From Chitinophaga qingshengii (GTDB taxonomy: Bacteria > Bacteroidota > Bacteroidia > Chitinophagales > Chitinophagaceae): a stretch of DNA of 64,000 nucleotides. The notes under the pieces were generated by a model. It saw nothing but the letters and a program-made list of their open reading frames with translations, was not told where the DNA came from and did no database searches. The stretch is taken from contig NZ_JACVFC010000001.1 of NCBI RefSeq assembly GCF_014529935.1, positions 3,841,160 through 3,905,159 of the forward strand, written 5' to 3'. Shown here piece by piece: positions 16,571-24,307 of the stretch (the stretch's first letter is position 1; every line of letters starts with the position of its first letter). Made by a program: the position numbers and the translations under genes.

Positions 16571-17320
16571 ATGGATAATTCAAATGATCTACGCCTCGCT
16601 GTATTGATAGATGCCGACAATATACCCTACCACAACATCAAAGGGATGCTGGAAGAAGTAGCCAAATACGGCAACCCCACTTTCAAAAGAATTTATGGAG
16701 ACTGGACCAAACCTACCGTGGTAGGGTGGAAAGGTGTTCTGCTCGAAAACGCGATCACACCTATTCAGCAGTACAGCTATACATCCGGAAAAAACGCCAC
16801 CGACTCTGCCATGATCATCGATGCGATGGATATCCTGTATACCGGCAGGGTAGACGGGTTTTGCCTCGTATCCAGCGACAGCGACTTTACCAGGCTGGCT
16901 ACCAGACTGCGGGAAGCTGGCATGAGGGTAATTGGTATGGGAGAGAAAAAGACGCCCGCCGCCTTCCGTGCTGCCTGTGACAAATTTATTTACCTGGAAA
17001 TATTACAGATCCGGGAAAAGAAAACAGAAACCGGCGGCAAACCCAAATCAGCCAAGGAAAAACCCAAAGGTATCAGTAAGGCCGACAAAGAACTGATAGA
17101 ACTACTGTCTACCAGCATCAATGATATCGCGGATGAAGATGGATGGGCCTACCTGGGCGAGCTGGGCAACCTGTTGCTGAAAAAACAACCGGACTTTGAT
17201 GCCCGTAACTACGGCTTTAATAAACTGGTACAGCTGATCAAGAGCTTCCCCAATTTCGAAATCGATATCCGGGAAAGCGGTAAGAAAACCGGCAAACTCG
17301 TGTATGTAAGAACGGTATAA
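16571..17320 (+). CDS. NYN (PIN-like) ribonuclease domain protein with C-terminal OST-HTH/LOTUS domain
   Basis: 249-aa two-domain protein. Residues ~8-140 form a NYN/LabA-like nuclease domain with acidic active-site residues in LAVLIDADNIPYHN, KNATDSAMIIDAMD and LVSSDSDFTRLATRLRE. A charged linker (residues ~145-175) leads to a LOTUS/OST-HTH RNA-binding domain (ELIELLSTSINDIADEDGW to KTGKLVYVR). Such proteins bind, and probably cut, structured RNA. ATG at 16571 is chosen over an in-frame GTG at 16562. The macrodomain gene starts four bases after its stop, so the two form an operon. The leader contains the right arm of a long palindrome. Confidence 0.9.
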   Translation: MDNSNDLRLAVLIDADNIPYHNIKGMLEEVAKYGNPTFKRIYGDWTKPTVVGWKGVLLENAITPIQQYSYTSGKNATDSAMIIDAMDILYTGRVDGFCLVSSDSDFTRLATRLREAGMRVIGMGEKKTPAAFRAACDKFIYLEILQIREKKTETGGKPKSAKEKPKGISKADKELIELLSTSINDIADEDGWAYLGELGNLLLKKQPDFDARNYGFNKLVQLIKSFPNFEIDIRESGKKTGKLVYVRTV

Positions 17321-17324
17321 CGGT

Positions 17325-17867
17325 ATGGCATATAGGAAAATAAAGATCATCCAGGGAGATATTACCAAAATGGAGACCGACGCCATCGTAAATGCGGCCA
17401 ATTCCTCCCTGATGGGTGGCGGCGGCGTAGATGGCGCAATCCATAGAGCCGGCGGGCCAGCCATACTGGAAGACTGCCGGGCCATTGTAGCCCGCCAGGG
17501 AGGCTGTAAAACAGGCGAAGCGGTGATCACCACCGGCGGCCGCCTGCCCGCCAAACATGTGATCCACACCGTAGGCCCGGTGTGGAACGGTGGGAACCAC
17601 CGCGAAACAACCCTGCTGGCCAACTGCTATCTGCACGCTTTGCAGCTGGCATCACGCCACCACCTCGCTTCTATATCCTTCCCCAATATCAGTACCGGGA
17701 TTTATCACTTTCCCAAAGACCTCGCTGCCAGCATCGCTATGGAGACCATCGTCCAATTCCTTGAACAGGACGACGTGATACAAGAGGTGGTATTGGTTTG
17801 TTTTGACGCCGAAAACTACCAGTTGGCGCAACATTATTACCATCAGTACATTCGGCCCGAAGAATAA
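17325..17867 (+). CDS. ymdB: YmdB-like macrodomain protein (O-acetyl-ADP-ribose deacetylase / ADP-ribosyl hydrolase)
   Basis: 180-aa macrodomain very like E. coli YmdB. It has the ligand-binding segments QGDITKMETDAIVNAANSSL, MGGGGVDGAIHRAGGP and SISFPNISTGIYHFP, and the core strand HVIHTVGPVW. It should hydrolyse O-acetyl-ADP-ribose or remove ADP-ribose from targets. E. coli YmdB also interacts with and inhibits RNase III, which is notable given the nuclease gene next to it. It is the second gene of the NYN-LOTUS operon. The functional pairing is inference. Confidence 0.9.
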   Translation: MAYRKIKIIQGDITKMETDAIVNAANSSLMGGGGVDGAIHRAGGPAILEDCRAIVARQGGCKTGEAVITTGGRLPAKHVIHTVGPVWNGGNHRETTLLANCYLHALQLASRHHLASISFPNISTGIYHFPKDLAASIAMETIVQFLEQDDVIQEVVLVCFDAENYQLAQHYYHQYIRPEE

Positions 17868-17906
17868 ATTATGATGGTTTGGGGGTTATAGACTAGCCAG
17901 TTTGTC

Positions 17907-17914
17907 TATATTTG
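17907..17914 (+). promoter_or_regulatory. Bacteroidetes-type -7 element upstream of the TlpA-like gene
   Basis: TATATTTG matches TAnnTTTG exactly. A TTTG at 17878-17881 sits 25 bp upstream, slightly beyond the usual range. The predicted leader before the ATG at 17959 is about 40 bases. Confidence 0.5.
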
Positions 17915-17958
17915 AAACCACAACGATGAATAATCGCAAACCAAACCACCATTAGAAA

Positions 17959-19338
17959 ATGAAACCAACCAAAGTAAGCAGACTGCTGCCACTGGTAGCA
18001 TGCCTGGCATGGACTGCCCGTGCGGCAGCAGGGCCGGCTCCCGTTTCCTCCCTCGCCGTTATCCAGGGACAGGCGCCTGAAAAAGTCAAAAAAATAACCT
18101 TGTATGCTGTAGAAGAAGGCCGCAAAGCTGAAATCGCCAATACAACGGTGAATGAACAGCATGCCTTTGCTTTTGCTATTCCAGCGCCTAAAGAAGGGTT
18201 TTATTACCTTTCTACCGGAGGTGCTAAAGGAGATGCACGTATTTATATCAAATCGGGCGATCAGCTGAAACTGACGCTGGACAATGGTACTTACACTATA
18301 CAAGCCGGATCTGCGGAAAATAAGCAGCTGTTACAATGGCAAAACCAGCTGCATACTATTTCACAACACACTTTCCTGGGCGATACCGCTACGTATCTGT
18401 CATTCTTTCCCAAGCTGGAAGCGCTGTTGCCTAAAATAGCCGGACTGAAAAAGGCGGTGAACACACCGAATAAAAAATTCAACGACCTGCTGAAATATAC
18501 CATGGACGTGGATGTGGAATTTGCTGCCATGCGGTTTCTGCTGATACCCCATTCCAAACATCCGGAAAAAAGCCAGTACCCGGCTTACTACGGTCAAATC
18601 ATACAAGACGAAAAATACTGCGACAATAAGCTGCTGGCCAATGGAGATGCCGGTAACATTGTTCGTTTATACGAGACGTTTACCGTTATCAACGGTGGAA
18701 AGAAGCGGCAAGGGCCTCCTTCCCTGAAGGAGAATGCCAGCCTGTTCTGCAATGATACGATCAAGGGTCTACTGATCACCGAAAGCCTGGGCGGTTTCCG
18801 GACTTTTGAAAGTCTGACGGAAGCTATTGCACCGGTGAAACAATACCTGTTGACCGCCAACCAGCAGGAACGTTACCTGGCAGCGGAAAAAGCGCTCCGC
18901 AAGTTTTCTGCGGGTGAACAGGGCTTCAACTTCGCCGGAGAAGATCTCAGCGGTAAAAAGGTGTCGTTCAACGACTTAAAAGGGAAAGTGGTGGTAGTGG
19001 ACGTATGGGCTACCTGGTGTGGCCCCTGCAAAGCGGAACTGCCTCATTTGCAGAAGCTGGAAGAAGAAATGCGCGGACAGAACGTGACCTTCCTCGGTTA
19101 TTCCGTAGATGAAACCAAGGACAAGGAAAAATGGGCTGCCTTTGTAAAAGAGAAAGATATGAAAGGGGTACAGCTCTTCGGCGCTGGCTGGAGCGACGTC
19201 ACCAAATTTTATGATATCAAGGGTATTCCCCGCTTTATGGTGTTTGACCAGCAGGGCAGAATTGTGAGTATTGATGCGCCGCGTCCTTCTACGCCGGAGT
19301 TGAAAGCCATGATAGAAAAGACACTCAGCAAAGGTTGA
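17959..19338 (+). CDS. TlpA-like thioredoxin with N-terminal DUF4369-type region, exported
   Basis: 459-aa periplasmic protein. The signal peptide (residues ~1-24) is followed by a ~100-residue beta-rich DUF4369-like domain, a helical middle, and a C-terminal thioredoxin domain from ~315. The redox site is WC354-G-P-C357, followed by KAELPHLQKLEEEM. The cis-proline loop is KGIPRFMVF. Such proteins exchange thiols in the envelope and are abundant in Bacteroidetes. It appears to be a single-gene unit with its own promoter and a strong terminator. Confidence 0.9.
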   Translation: MKPTKVSRLLPLVACLAWTARAAAGPAPVSSLAVIQGQAPEKVKKITLYAVEEGRKAEIANTTVNEQHAFAFAIPAPKEGFYYLSTGGAKGDARIYIKSGDQLKLTLDNGTYTIQAGSAENKQLLQWQNQLHTISQHTFLGDTATYLSFFPKLEALLPKIAGLKKAVNTPNKKFNDLLKYTMDVDVEFAAMRFLLIPHSKHPEKSQYPAYYGQIIQDEKYCDNKLLANGDAGNIVRLYETFTVINGGKKRQGPPSLKENASLFCNDTIKGLLITESLGGFRTFESLTEAIAPVKQYLLTANQQERYLAAEKALRKFSAGEQGFNFAGEDLSGKKVSFNDLKGKVVVVDVWATWCGPCKAELPHLQKLEEEMRGQNVTFLGYSVDETKDKEKWAAFVKEKDMKGVQLFGAGWSDVTKFYDIKGIPRFMVFDQQGRIVSIDAPRPSTPELKAMIEKTLSKG

Positions 19339-19362
19339 TTCGCAATCATGAAACGACTGAAA

Positions 19363-19397
19363 AAGAAAAAGGCTTCCCATAAGGAAGCCTTTTTCTT
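19363..19397. terminator. Bidirectional rho-independent terminator
   Basis: The stem AAAGAAAAAGGCTTCC (from about 19362) pairs with GGAAGCCTTTTTCTT (19383-19397) around a five-base loop. Both strands end in T-tracts, so it serves the TlpA-like gene on the plus strand and the 47-aa membrane gene on the minus strand. Confidence 0.85.
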
Positions 19398-19428
19398 CTA
19401 TAATGCGATGTGAAAAAACAGGGTAATA

Positions 19429-19572
19429 TTAGAGCTTTGCGTATTTCACCCAGGCGTAAATGAACATCAGTGCGAAAATGATGATGGCACAAGGAGCCAG
19501 AAAATGACCAATGCTATCGCCTACTTTGTAAAAGTTGGTGGTCTGTACTACTGTTAAGAAATTCATCAACAT
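19429..19572 (-). CDS. 47-aa single-span membrane protein, unknown
   Basis: Short gene starting with ATG at 19572 (a second in-frame ATG at 19566). The product begins MLMNFLTVVQTTNFYKVGD and has one strong hydrophobic helix at residues ~22-42 (FLAPCAIIIFALMFIYAWV), ending KYAKL. The polar N-terminus and clean helix with an aromatic/basic tail look like a real small membrane protein. It fills the gap between a bidirectional terminator and the upstream E1 gene on the same strand. No family recognised. Confidence 0.62.
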   Translation of the reverse strand: MLMNFLTVVQTTNFYKVGDSIGHFLAPCAIIIFALMFIYAWVKYAKL

Positions 19573-19644
19573 TGTATAATGATTTTATTTATTTCCAGGG
19601 TGCAAATTAGAACTTTCGCGGCAAATTCCCAATCCCCGTTACCG

Positions 19645-21618
19645 TTACCAACTGGTTAATTGCCGGATACACTCATCCAGACGGGATTTGGCAAGGAAAT
19701 TTTTTTCCAGGGGGATGGCAAATGGCACCGGTGTATCGAGGCTGGCGCAGCGGATAACGGGCGCATCCAGCAGGTGAAAGCAGTGTTCCGCTATCCAGGC
19801 GGCAATTTCGCCCCCCAGGCCGCCGGTGAGGGTATCTTCATGGAGTATCAGCACTTTGCCGGTAAGGGCTACCGTGTCGCGGATAGCGGCATAGTCCAGC
19901 GGCAGCAGGGTGCGCAGGTCCAGGATGGCAACGGATAGTGCCGGATGGGCGGCAGCATATTCCATAGCCCAGTGTACGCCACTGCCATACGTGATAATGC
20001 TGACATCTTCGCCGGCCTGCAGGAGTCGGGCTTTCCCGATTTCCACCGTGTAATAGTCATCCGGTACCAGGCCGCTGATACTGCGGTAAAGCGCCTTGTG
20101 TTCAAAAAACATCACCGGGTTAGGATCTGCAATAGCTGCGGTGAGCAGACCTTTCGCATCTTCAGGCGTAGCCGGGTATACCACCTTCAGCCCTGGTACG
20201 TGAGTAAACCAGGCCTCGTTACTCTGGGAATGAAAGGGACCGGCGCCTACACCGGCGCCGGTGGGCATCCTGACTACCACGTCTGCCGGTTGGCCCCAGC
20301 GGTAGTGTATTTTGGCGAGATTATTAACAATCTGGTTAAAACCACAGCTGACAAAATCGGCGAACTGCATTTCTACCATACTTTTAAATCCCGCTATAGA
20401 CAAGCCCAGCGCTGTACCGATGATCGCACTTTCGCAAAGCGGCGTATTCCGTACCCGCTCTTTTCCAAAACGGGCCAGGAACCCATCCGTGATCTTAAAG
20501 GCGCCACCATAGGCTGCAATGTCCTGCCCCATGAGTATCAGCTCGGGGTATTGCTCCATCGACTGCCGCAGTCCATCGGAAATGGCATCGATGAAACGTT
20601 TTTCCGAAGCAGTCCCGGAGGGATATACCACGGGTGGCGTGGGGGCGTAGCGGTCGTCCAGTTCGGTCTGTGTATTGACTGCAAAGGGCTGGAGTTCGAG
20701 GCCCAGGGCCACTTCTTCGTCTATACGTTGTTTCATTTCCTGCCGGACGGCTTCTATGCCGGCTGTATCGATCAGATGAATTTCCCGGAGGAAAGTTTCA
20801 TATCGGGCAATCGGATCTTTTTTACCCCATTGTTCAAAAAGTTCAGGGGGAACATACTTTACGCCGCTGGCTTCTTCATGACCTCTCATGCGGAAGGTCA
20901 TGGCTTCAATCAGCACCGGTTTTTGTTCCTTGATGGCATAGGCCCTGGCTGTGCGGATGGTTTGGTACACCTCCAGGAGGTTGTTACCATCTACCTGTAC
21001 GCCTTCCATGCCGTAGCCAATGGCTTTATCGACGAGGTCTTTACAGTGGTATTGTTCGTTGACAGGCGTGCTAAGGCCATAACCGTTGTTTTCTACAAGG
21101 AAGATGGCAGGGAGGCCCCATACAGCGGCCACATTCAGGGCTTCGTGGAACTCGCCTTCGCTGGTGCCGCCTTCTCCGGTGAAAGCGAGGGACACCTTGT
21201 GTTCTTTTTTCAGCTGGTGCGCCAGCGCAATACCATCGGCGATAGACAGCTGTGGGCCCAGGTGGGAAATCATTCCGCAAATATGATAAGCCCGGCTGCC
21301 GAAGTGGAAGGAGCGCTCCCGGCCTTTGCTATAGCCTTCATCGCTGCCCTGCCATTGTTGTAGCAGTTTATGCAGGGGCATATTCCGTGTCGTGAATACA
21401 CCGAGATTACGATGCAGCGGCATGATCCATTCATCTGCTTCCAGCGCCAGCGTGGCGCCTACAGCGATGGCCTCCTGGCCGATGCCTGAAAACCATTTAC
21501 TGATTTTTCCCTGGCGGAGCAGCAGTAGCATTTTTTCCTCTATCAGCCTGGGATATAACAGGGCTCTATAGAAGGACAGCAGTTCCGTGTCGCTGAGATT
21601 AGACCGGTCGAAATACAT
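19645..21618 (-). CDS. 2-oxoacid dehydrogenase E1, fused alpha and beta subunits (branched-chain-type)
   Basis: 657-aa fusion of the thiamine-diphosphate-dependent E1 alpha (residues ~1-320) and beta (~335-657) subunits, most similar in layout to branched-chain 2-oxoacid dehydrogenases. The alpha half has GQEAIAVGATLAL, HRNLGVF and the ThDP/Mg segment FTGEGGTSEGEFHEALNVAA, ending in NNGYGLS. The beta half has QDIAAYGGAFKIT, NTPLCESAIIGTALGLS and MPTGAGVGAGPFHSQS. No E2 or E3 gene is adjacent. Fused E1 is common in Bacteroidetes, so this is not a sequencing artefact. It decarboxylates branched-chain or related 2-oxoacids. Confidence 0.92.
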   Translation of the reverse strand: MYFDRSNLSDTELLSFYRALLYPRLIEEKMLLLLRQGKISKWFSGIGQEAIAVGATLALEADEWIMPLHRNLGVFTTRNMPLHKLLQQWQGSDEGYSKGRERSFHFGSRAYHICGMISHLGPQLSIADGIALAHQLKKEHKVSLAFTGEGGTSEGEFHEALNVAAVWGLPAIFLVENNGYGLSTPVNEQYHCKDLVDKAIGYGMEGVQVDGNNLLEVYQTIRTARAYAIKEQKPVLIEAMTFRMRGHEEASGVKYVPPELFEQWGKKDPIARYETFLREIHLIDTAGIEAVRQEMKQRIDEEVALGLELQPFAVNTQTELDDRYAPTPPVVYPSGTASEKRFIDAISDGLRQSMEQYPELILMGQDIAAYGGAFKITDGFLARFGKERVRNTPLCESAIIGTALGLSIAGFKSMVEMQFADFVSCGFNQIVNNLAKIHYRWGQPADVVVRMPTGAGVGAGPFHSQSNEAWFTHVPGLKVVYPATPEDAKGLLTAAIADPNPVMFFEHKALYRSISGLVPDDYYTVEIGKARLLQAGEDVSIITYGSGVHWAMEYAAAHPALSVAILDLRTLLPLDYAAIRDTVALTGKVLILHEDTLTGGLGGEIAAWIAEHCFHLLDAPVIRCASLDTPVPFAIPLEKNFLAKSRLDECIRQLTSW

Positions 21619-21653
21619 GTATAGGCTGTTTACGGCGTGAACAGGGAAGGAGG

Positions 21654-22004
21654 CTAGTCGTTGCTGCCACCGGCAAGATTGATCAGGAGACTGTTAATAA
21701 TGGTCATCACAATACTGAAAAGCATGGCCCACCAGAAACCGTCCACCTTAAAGCCGGGGACGATCTTTGCCGCCAGCAGTATAATAATGGCATTGATAAC
21801 AAAAAGGAACAGGCCCAGCGTCAACAACGTTACCGGGAAAGTAAACAGTACCAGCAGTGGTTTTACCAGCGCATTGAGTAAGGCCAGCACCAGTGCAAGG
21901 ATCAGGGCGGTAACAAAACTGTCGATTTTTACTGCCGGCTTCAGCAGGTAAGTAGTTAACATGGCCGCCAGTGCACTGATTAATATACGAACCAGAAAAC
22001 CCAT
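21654..22004 (-). CDS. Phage holin IV / YvlD-like small membrane protein
   Basis: 116-aa protein with four hydrophobic helices (about residues 1-20, 25-50, 52-78 and 88-112), matching the YvlD/phage-holin-IV family of conserved membrane proteins, function unclear. The open frame extends eight codons upstream to a TTG at 22028. The ATG at 22004 gives the family-like start MGFLVRILISALAAML and is preferred. It lies 35-36 bp upstream of the E1 gene on the same strand and may be co-transcribed. Confidence 0.82.
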   Translation of the reverse strand: MGFLVRILISALAAMLTTYLLKPAVKIDSFVTALILALVLALLNALVKPLLVLFTFPVTLLTLGLFLFVINAIIILLAAKIVPGFKVDGFWWAMLFSIVMTIINSLLINLAGGSND

Positions 22005-22091
22005 AAGATCGTGTTTAGTGTCTTTCAATATAACGAAAAAAATGAGATCAGCGTATAAGAATCTATCCCGGTTATCATAACATTATCTCAT

Positions 22092-22122
22092 AAAAAACCC
22101 TGTCAGCCAGCGGCTGACAGGG
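22092..22122 (-). terminator. Rho-independent terminator for the TIM-barrel gene
   Basis: Perfect 11-bp stem (CCCTGTCAGCC at 22098-22108 with GGCTGACAGGG at 22112-22122) with a three-base loop. The A-run at 22092-22097 becomes a T-tract on the minus strand. Confidence 0.85.
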
Positions 22123-22140
22123 CATCGCACTAATTTCTTT

Positions 22141-22198
22141 TAACAATCCTGCAATTCAATCTTCGCTCATCAGCGAAATCAGCATTAATCCTGTAAAT
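22141..22198. repeat. Palindromic repeat with GCGAAGATT core, overlapping the 3' end of the TIM-barrel gene
   Basis: A short hairpin (TTCGCT 22162-22167, loop CATC, AGCGAA 22172-22177) is flanked by related AATCCTGCAATTCAA and TTAATCCTGTAAATCA sequences. Read on the minus strand the core gives GAGCGAAGATT, shared with other palindromes in this window. The repeat supplies the last codons and the stop of the TIM-barrel gene, which suggests it arrived at, and extended, the gene end. Confidence 0.5.
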
Positions 22199-23114
22199 CA
22201 CAGTTCCGGTAGGCTTTTATCAACCCGGCTTCGCTTTCTTTCCCCTGACCGGTGGTACCATGTTCCATACCCAGCACGCCTTTATATCCTTTTTTATTCA
22301 GGTGGGCGAAAATGTTTTTGTAGTTGATTTCACCGCTGCCGGGTTCTCTTCGGCCAGGGTTATCACCGATCTGGATATACGCAATTTCATCCCAGCATAA
22401 ATCGATGGTAGGAATGAGGTTACCGGTATTGCGTTGCATATGATAGATATCGTAGAGAATTTTGCAGGCAGGGCTTTTCACTGCTTTGCAAATCTCATAG
22501 GATTGTTCGGCTGTGCGAAGGAAGAGATCCGGCGTGTCGCTCAGTGGTTCGAGTACCATGACAAGATTGTGTGGCTCAAAAACCGCAGCGCCTAAACGAA
22601 GTGCTTCGATCACGTTGGCGGTTTGAATACCGATAGGCAGATTGCGGTCAAAAAAGCCAGGGACAACGGTTGCCCACTTGGCATTACAGCGTTTGGCAAC
22701 GTCTACGCTGTCTTTACAGGTCTTCACAAAAGCATCGGTAAATTCCTGTTTACCGGTAGTCAGTGAAGTTTTCCAGTTGTTGCCGGTGTCTACTACAAAC
22801 ACACCCATGGTCATGCCCAGTTTAGCGAGCAGGTTACCAATCTTTTCCTGTTCAGCAACAGGGCGGTGCATCATGCCATTATCTTCAATGGCCCGGAAAC
22901 CCTGGTCATACATGTACTTGATCTGATCGAGGAAATCATTACCAGCACTGAGTTTGAACTGCCCGTCATGTGGGGCGAAATTCATTTTAAAGGGTTTTTC
23001 CTTAGCAGCAGCCGGACTGCCGGTTGCAGCCTGGCTTTTGTTGGCGATGCCGCCCAGAGCGAGCGCGGAAATTCCGGCTAATGTACCTTGTTGCAGGAAT
23101 TTTCTTCTTTCCAT
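22185..23114 (-). CDS. Tat-exported sugar phosphate isomerase/epimerase-like TIM-barrel protein
   Basis: 309-aa AP-endonuclease-2-type TIM barrel, often annotated as hydroxypyruvate isomerase-like or sugar isomerase/epimerase. A twin-arginine signal is evident: E-R-R-K-F-L at residues 2-7, then a hydrophobic stretch to ~30. The barrel has metal-site acids in LVMVLEPLSD, ILYDIYHMQ and GVLGMEHGTTGQG. Exported members occur with Gfo/Idh and GMC enzymes in 3-keto-glycoside pathways, where relatives act as lyases. The substrate here is not known. The last residues lie in a palindromic repeat. Confidence 0.85.
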   Translation of the reverse strand: MERRKFLQQGTLAGISALALGGIANKSQAATGSPAAAKEKPFKMNFAPHDGQFKLSAGNDFLDQIKYMYDQGFRAIEDNGMMHRPVAEQEKIGNLLAKLGMTMGVFVVDTGNNWKTSLTTGKQEFTDAFVKTCKDSVDVAKRCNAKWATVVPGFFDRNLPIGIQTANVIEALRLGAAVFEPHNLVMVLEPLSDTPDLFLRTAEQSYEICKAVKSPACKILYDIYHMQRNTGNLIPTIDLCWDEIAYIQIGDNPGRREPGSGEINYKNIFAHLNKKGYKGVLGMEHGTTGQGKESEAGLIKAYRNCDLQD

Positions 23115-23299
23115 AACGTTGGTTAATTTTAAAATGACAGAGAAAAGGACATTTGCTAAATTTAATGGCTTTTATAAGGAAATGCTAATATTCTTAAAAA
23201 AATTTCAAATCATTCAAGTATTTCCCACTCGTAAAAAAAATATTGCATTCCATTTTGTAATTTTTTAAATTACACCCACTGTTTTTTTAAATCGTTTGG

Positions 23300-24265
23300 A
23301 TGACTAGATATTATGTGACCTTTCTGCTGGGCGGGTTGCTCGGCCAAGGCATGGCTACACAGGCGCAACAGGCCTTTACCACGTATGAACAACAAATTCC
23401 CGGAACGACCGTCAGTTTTAAAATGGTGCCTATCAAAGGCGGCACTTTCACGCTAGGAAGCCCGGACAATGAAAAAGGAAGAAACAAAGATGAAGGACCG
23501 GCCAAAAAAGTGACTTTGGGCGACTTCTGGATGGGCGCTACAGAAGTGACTTTCGACGAATACGATGTGTATGCAGATGCAGAAAAAGATAAAACACCGA
23601 TTCCCGATGGGATGACGCGGCCCAGTCCGCCTTATATTGACCTCACGCTGGGCATGGGTAAAGGTGGTGGTTATCCGGCCAATAGTATGAGCCAGTATGG
23701 CGCATTGATGTATTGCAAATGGCTGTATGCCAAAACCGGCGTCTTTTACCGGCTGCCTACTGCAGCAGAATGGGAATACGCCTGCCGTGCCGGATCTGCA
23801 ACCGCTTATCCGTATGGAACAGATGAATCTCAGCTGAAAAAATACGCCTGGTATAAAGATAACAGTGAAGATAAATATCATAAAGTAGCCCAGCTGCAAC
23901 CTAACGCCTGGGGATTATATGATATGCTGGGTAATGTGGCCGAATGGACATTAGACCAGTACGAGGAAAATGGCGTTGCCACTGTGGCCGCCACAGATCC
24001 CTGGACAGCGCCTACGGCTAAAATGCCGCGTGTGATCAAAGGAGGTAACTATAAGGATGCGGCTCCGGCTTTGCGCAGTGCTGCCCGCCTGAAATCCGAC
24101 CCGATATGGAACCGCAGGGACCCACAGATTCCCAAAAGCTCCTGGTGGAATGCGGATGCACCCTTTATCGGTTTCCGTATCGTAAGACCAGCCAAACAAC
24201 CGACACCGGAAGAAGCACAGAAATTTTTTGAAGACGTAATCGATAAATACAAAGGTTCCCGCTAA
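23300..24265 (+). CDS. Formylglycine-generating-enzyme-like (SUMF1/FGE) exported protein
   Basis: 321-aa protein. A signal peptide (residues ~1-22, ending MATQAQQ) is followed by an FGE-sulfatase-fold domain. Typical segments are KGGTFTLGSPDNEKGRNKDEGPAKKV, FWMGATEVTFDEYDVY, YRLPTAAEWEYACRAG, WGLYDMLGNVAEW and GGNYKDAA, ending FIGFRIVR. No sulfatase gene is adjacent, so it is unlikely to be a true sulfatase activator. Bacteroidetes use this fold widely in exported proteins. It starts 43 bp before the Gfo/Idh gene on the same strand, suggesting co-transcription. Confidence 0.85.
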   Translation: MTRYYVTFLLGGLLGQGMATQAQQAFTTYEQQIPGTTVSFKMVPIKGGTFTLGSPDNEKGRNKDEGPAKKVTLGDFWMGATEVTFDEYDVYADAEKDKTPIPDGMTRPSPPYIDLTLGMGKGGGYPANSMSQYGALMYCKWLYAKTGVFYRLPTAAEWEYACRAGSATAYPYGTDESQLKKYAWYKDNSEDKYHKVAQLQPNAWGLYDMLGNVAEWTLDQYEENGVATVAATDPWTAPTAKMPRVIKGGNYKDAAPALRSAARLKSDPIWNRRDPQIPKSSWWNADAPFIGFRIVRPAKQPTPEEAQKFFEDVIDKYKGSR

Positions 24266-24307
24266 GCAGCATCATCTAAAAAAATCAATAAATCACAACG
24301 CAATTTT

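Noticed and set aside
19945..21363. Long 472-codon open frame on the plus strand
   Set aside because: It is wholly antisense to the fused E1 gene, which has clear catalytic motifs. The translated frame shows no domain and looks like a codon-bias shadow.
23300..24265. True sulfatase-activating enzyme
   Set aside because: The FGE fold is clear, but no sulfatase gene is in the window and this fold is widely reused in exported Bacteroidetes proteins.
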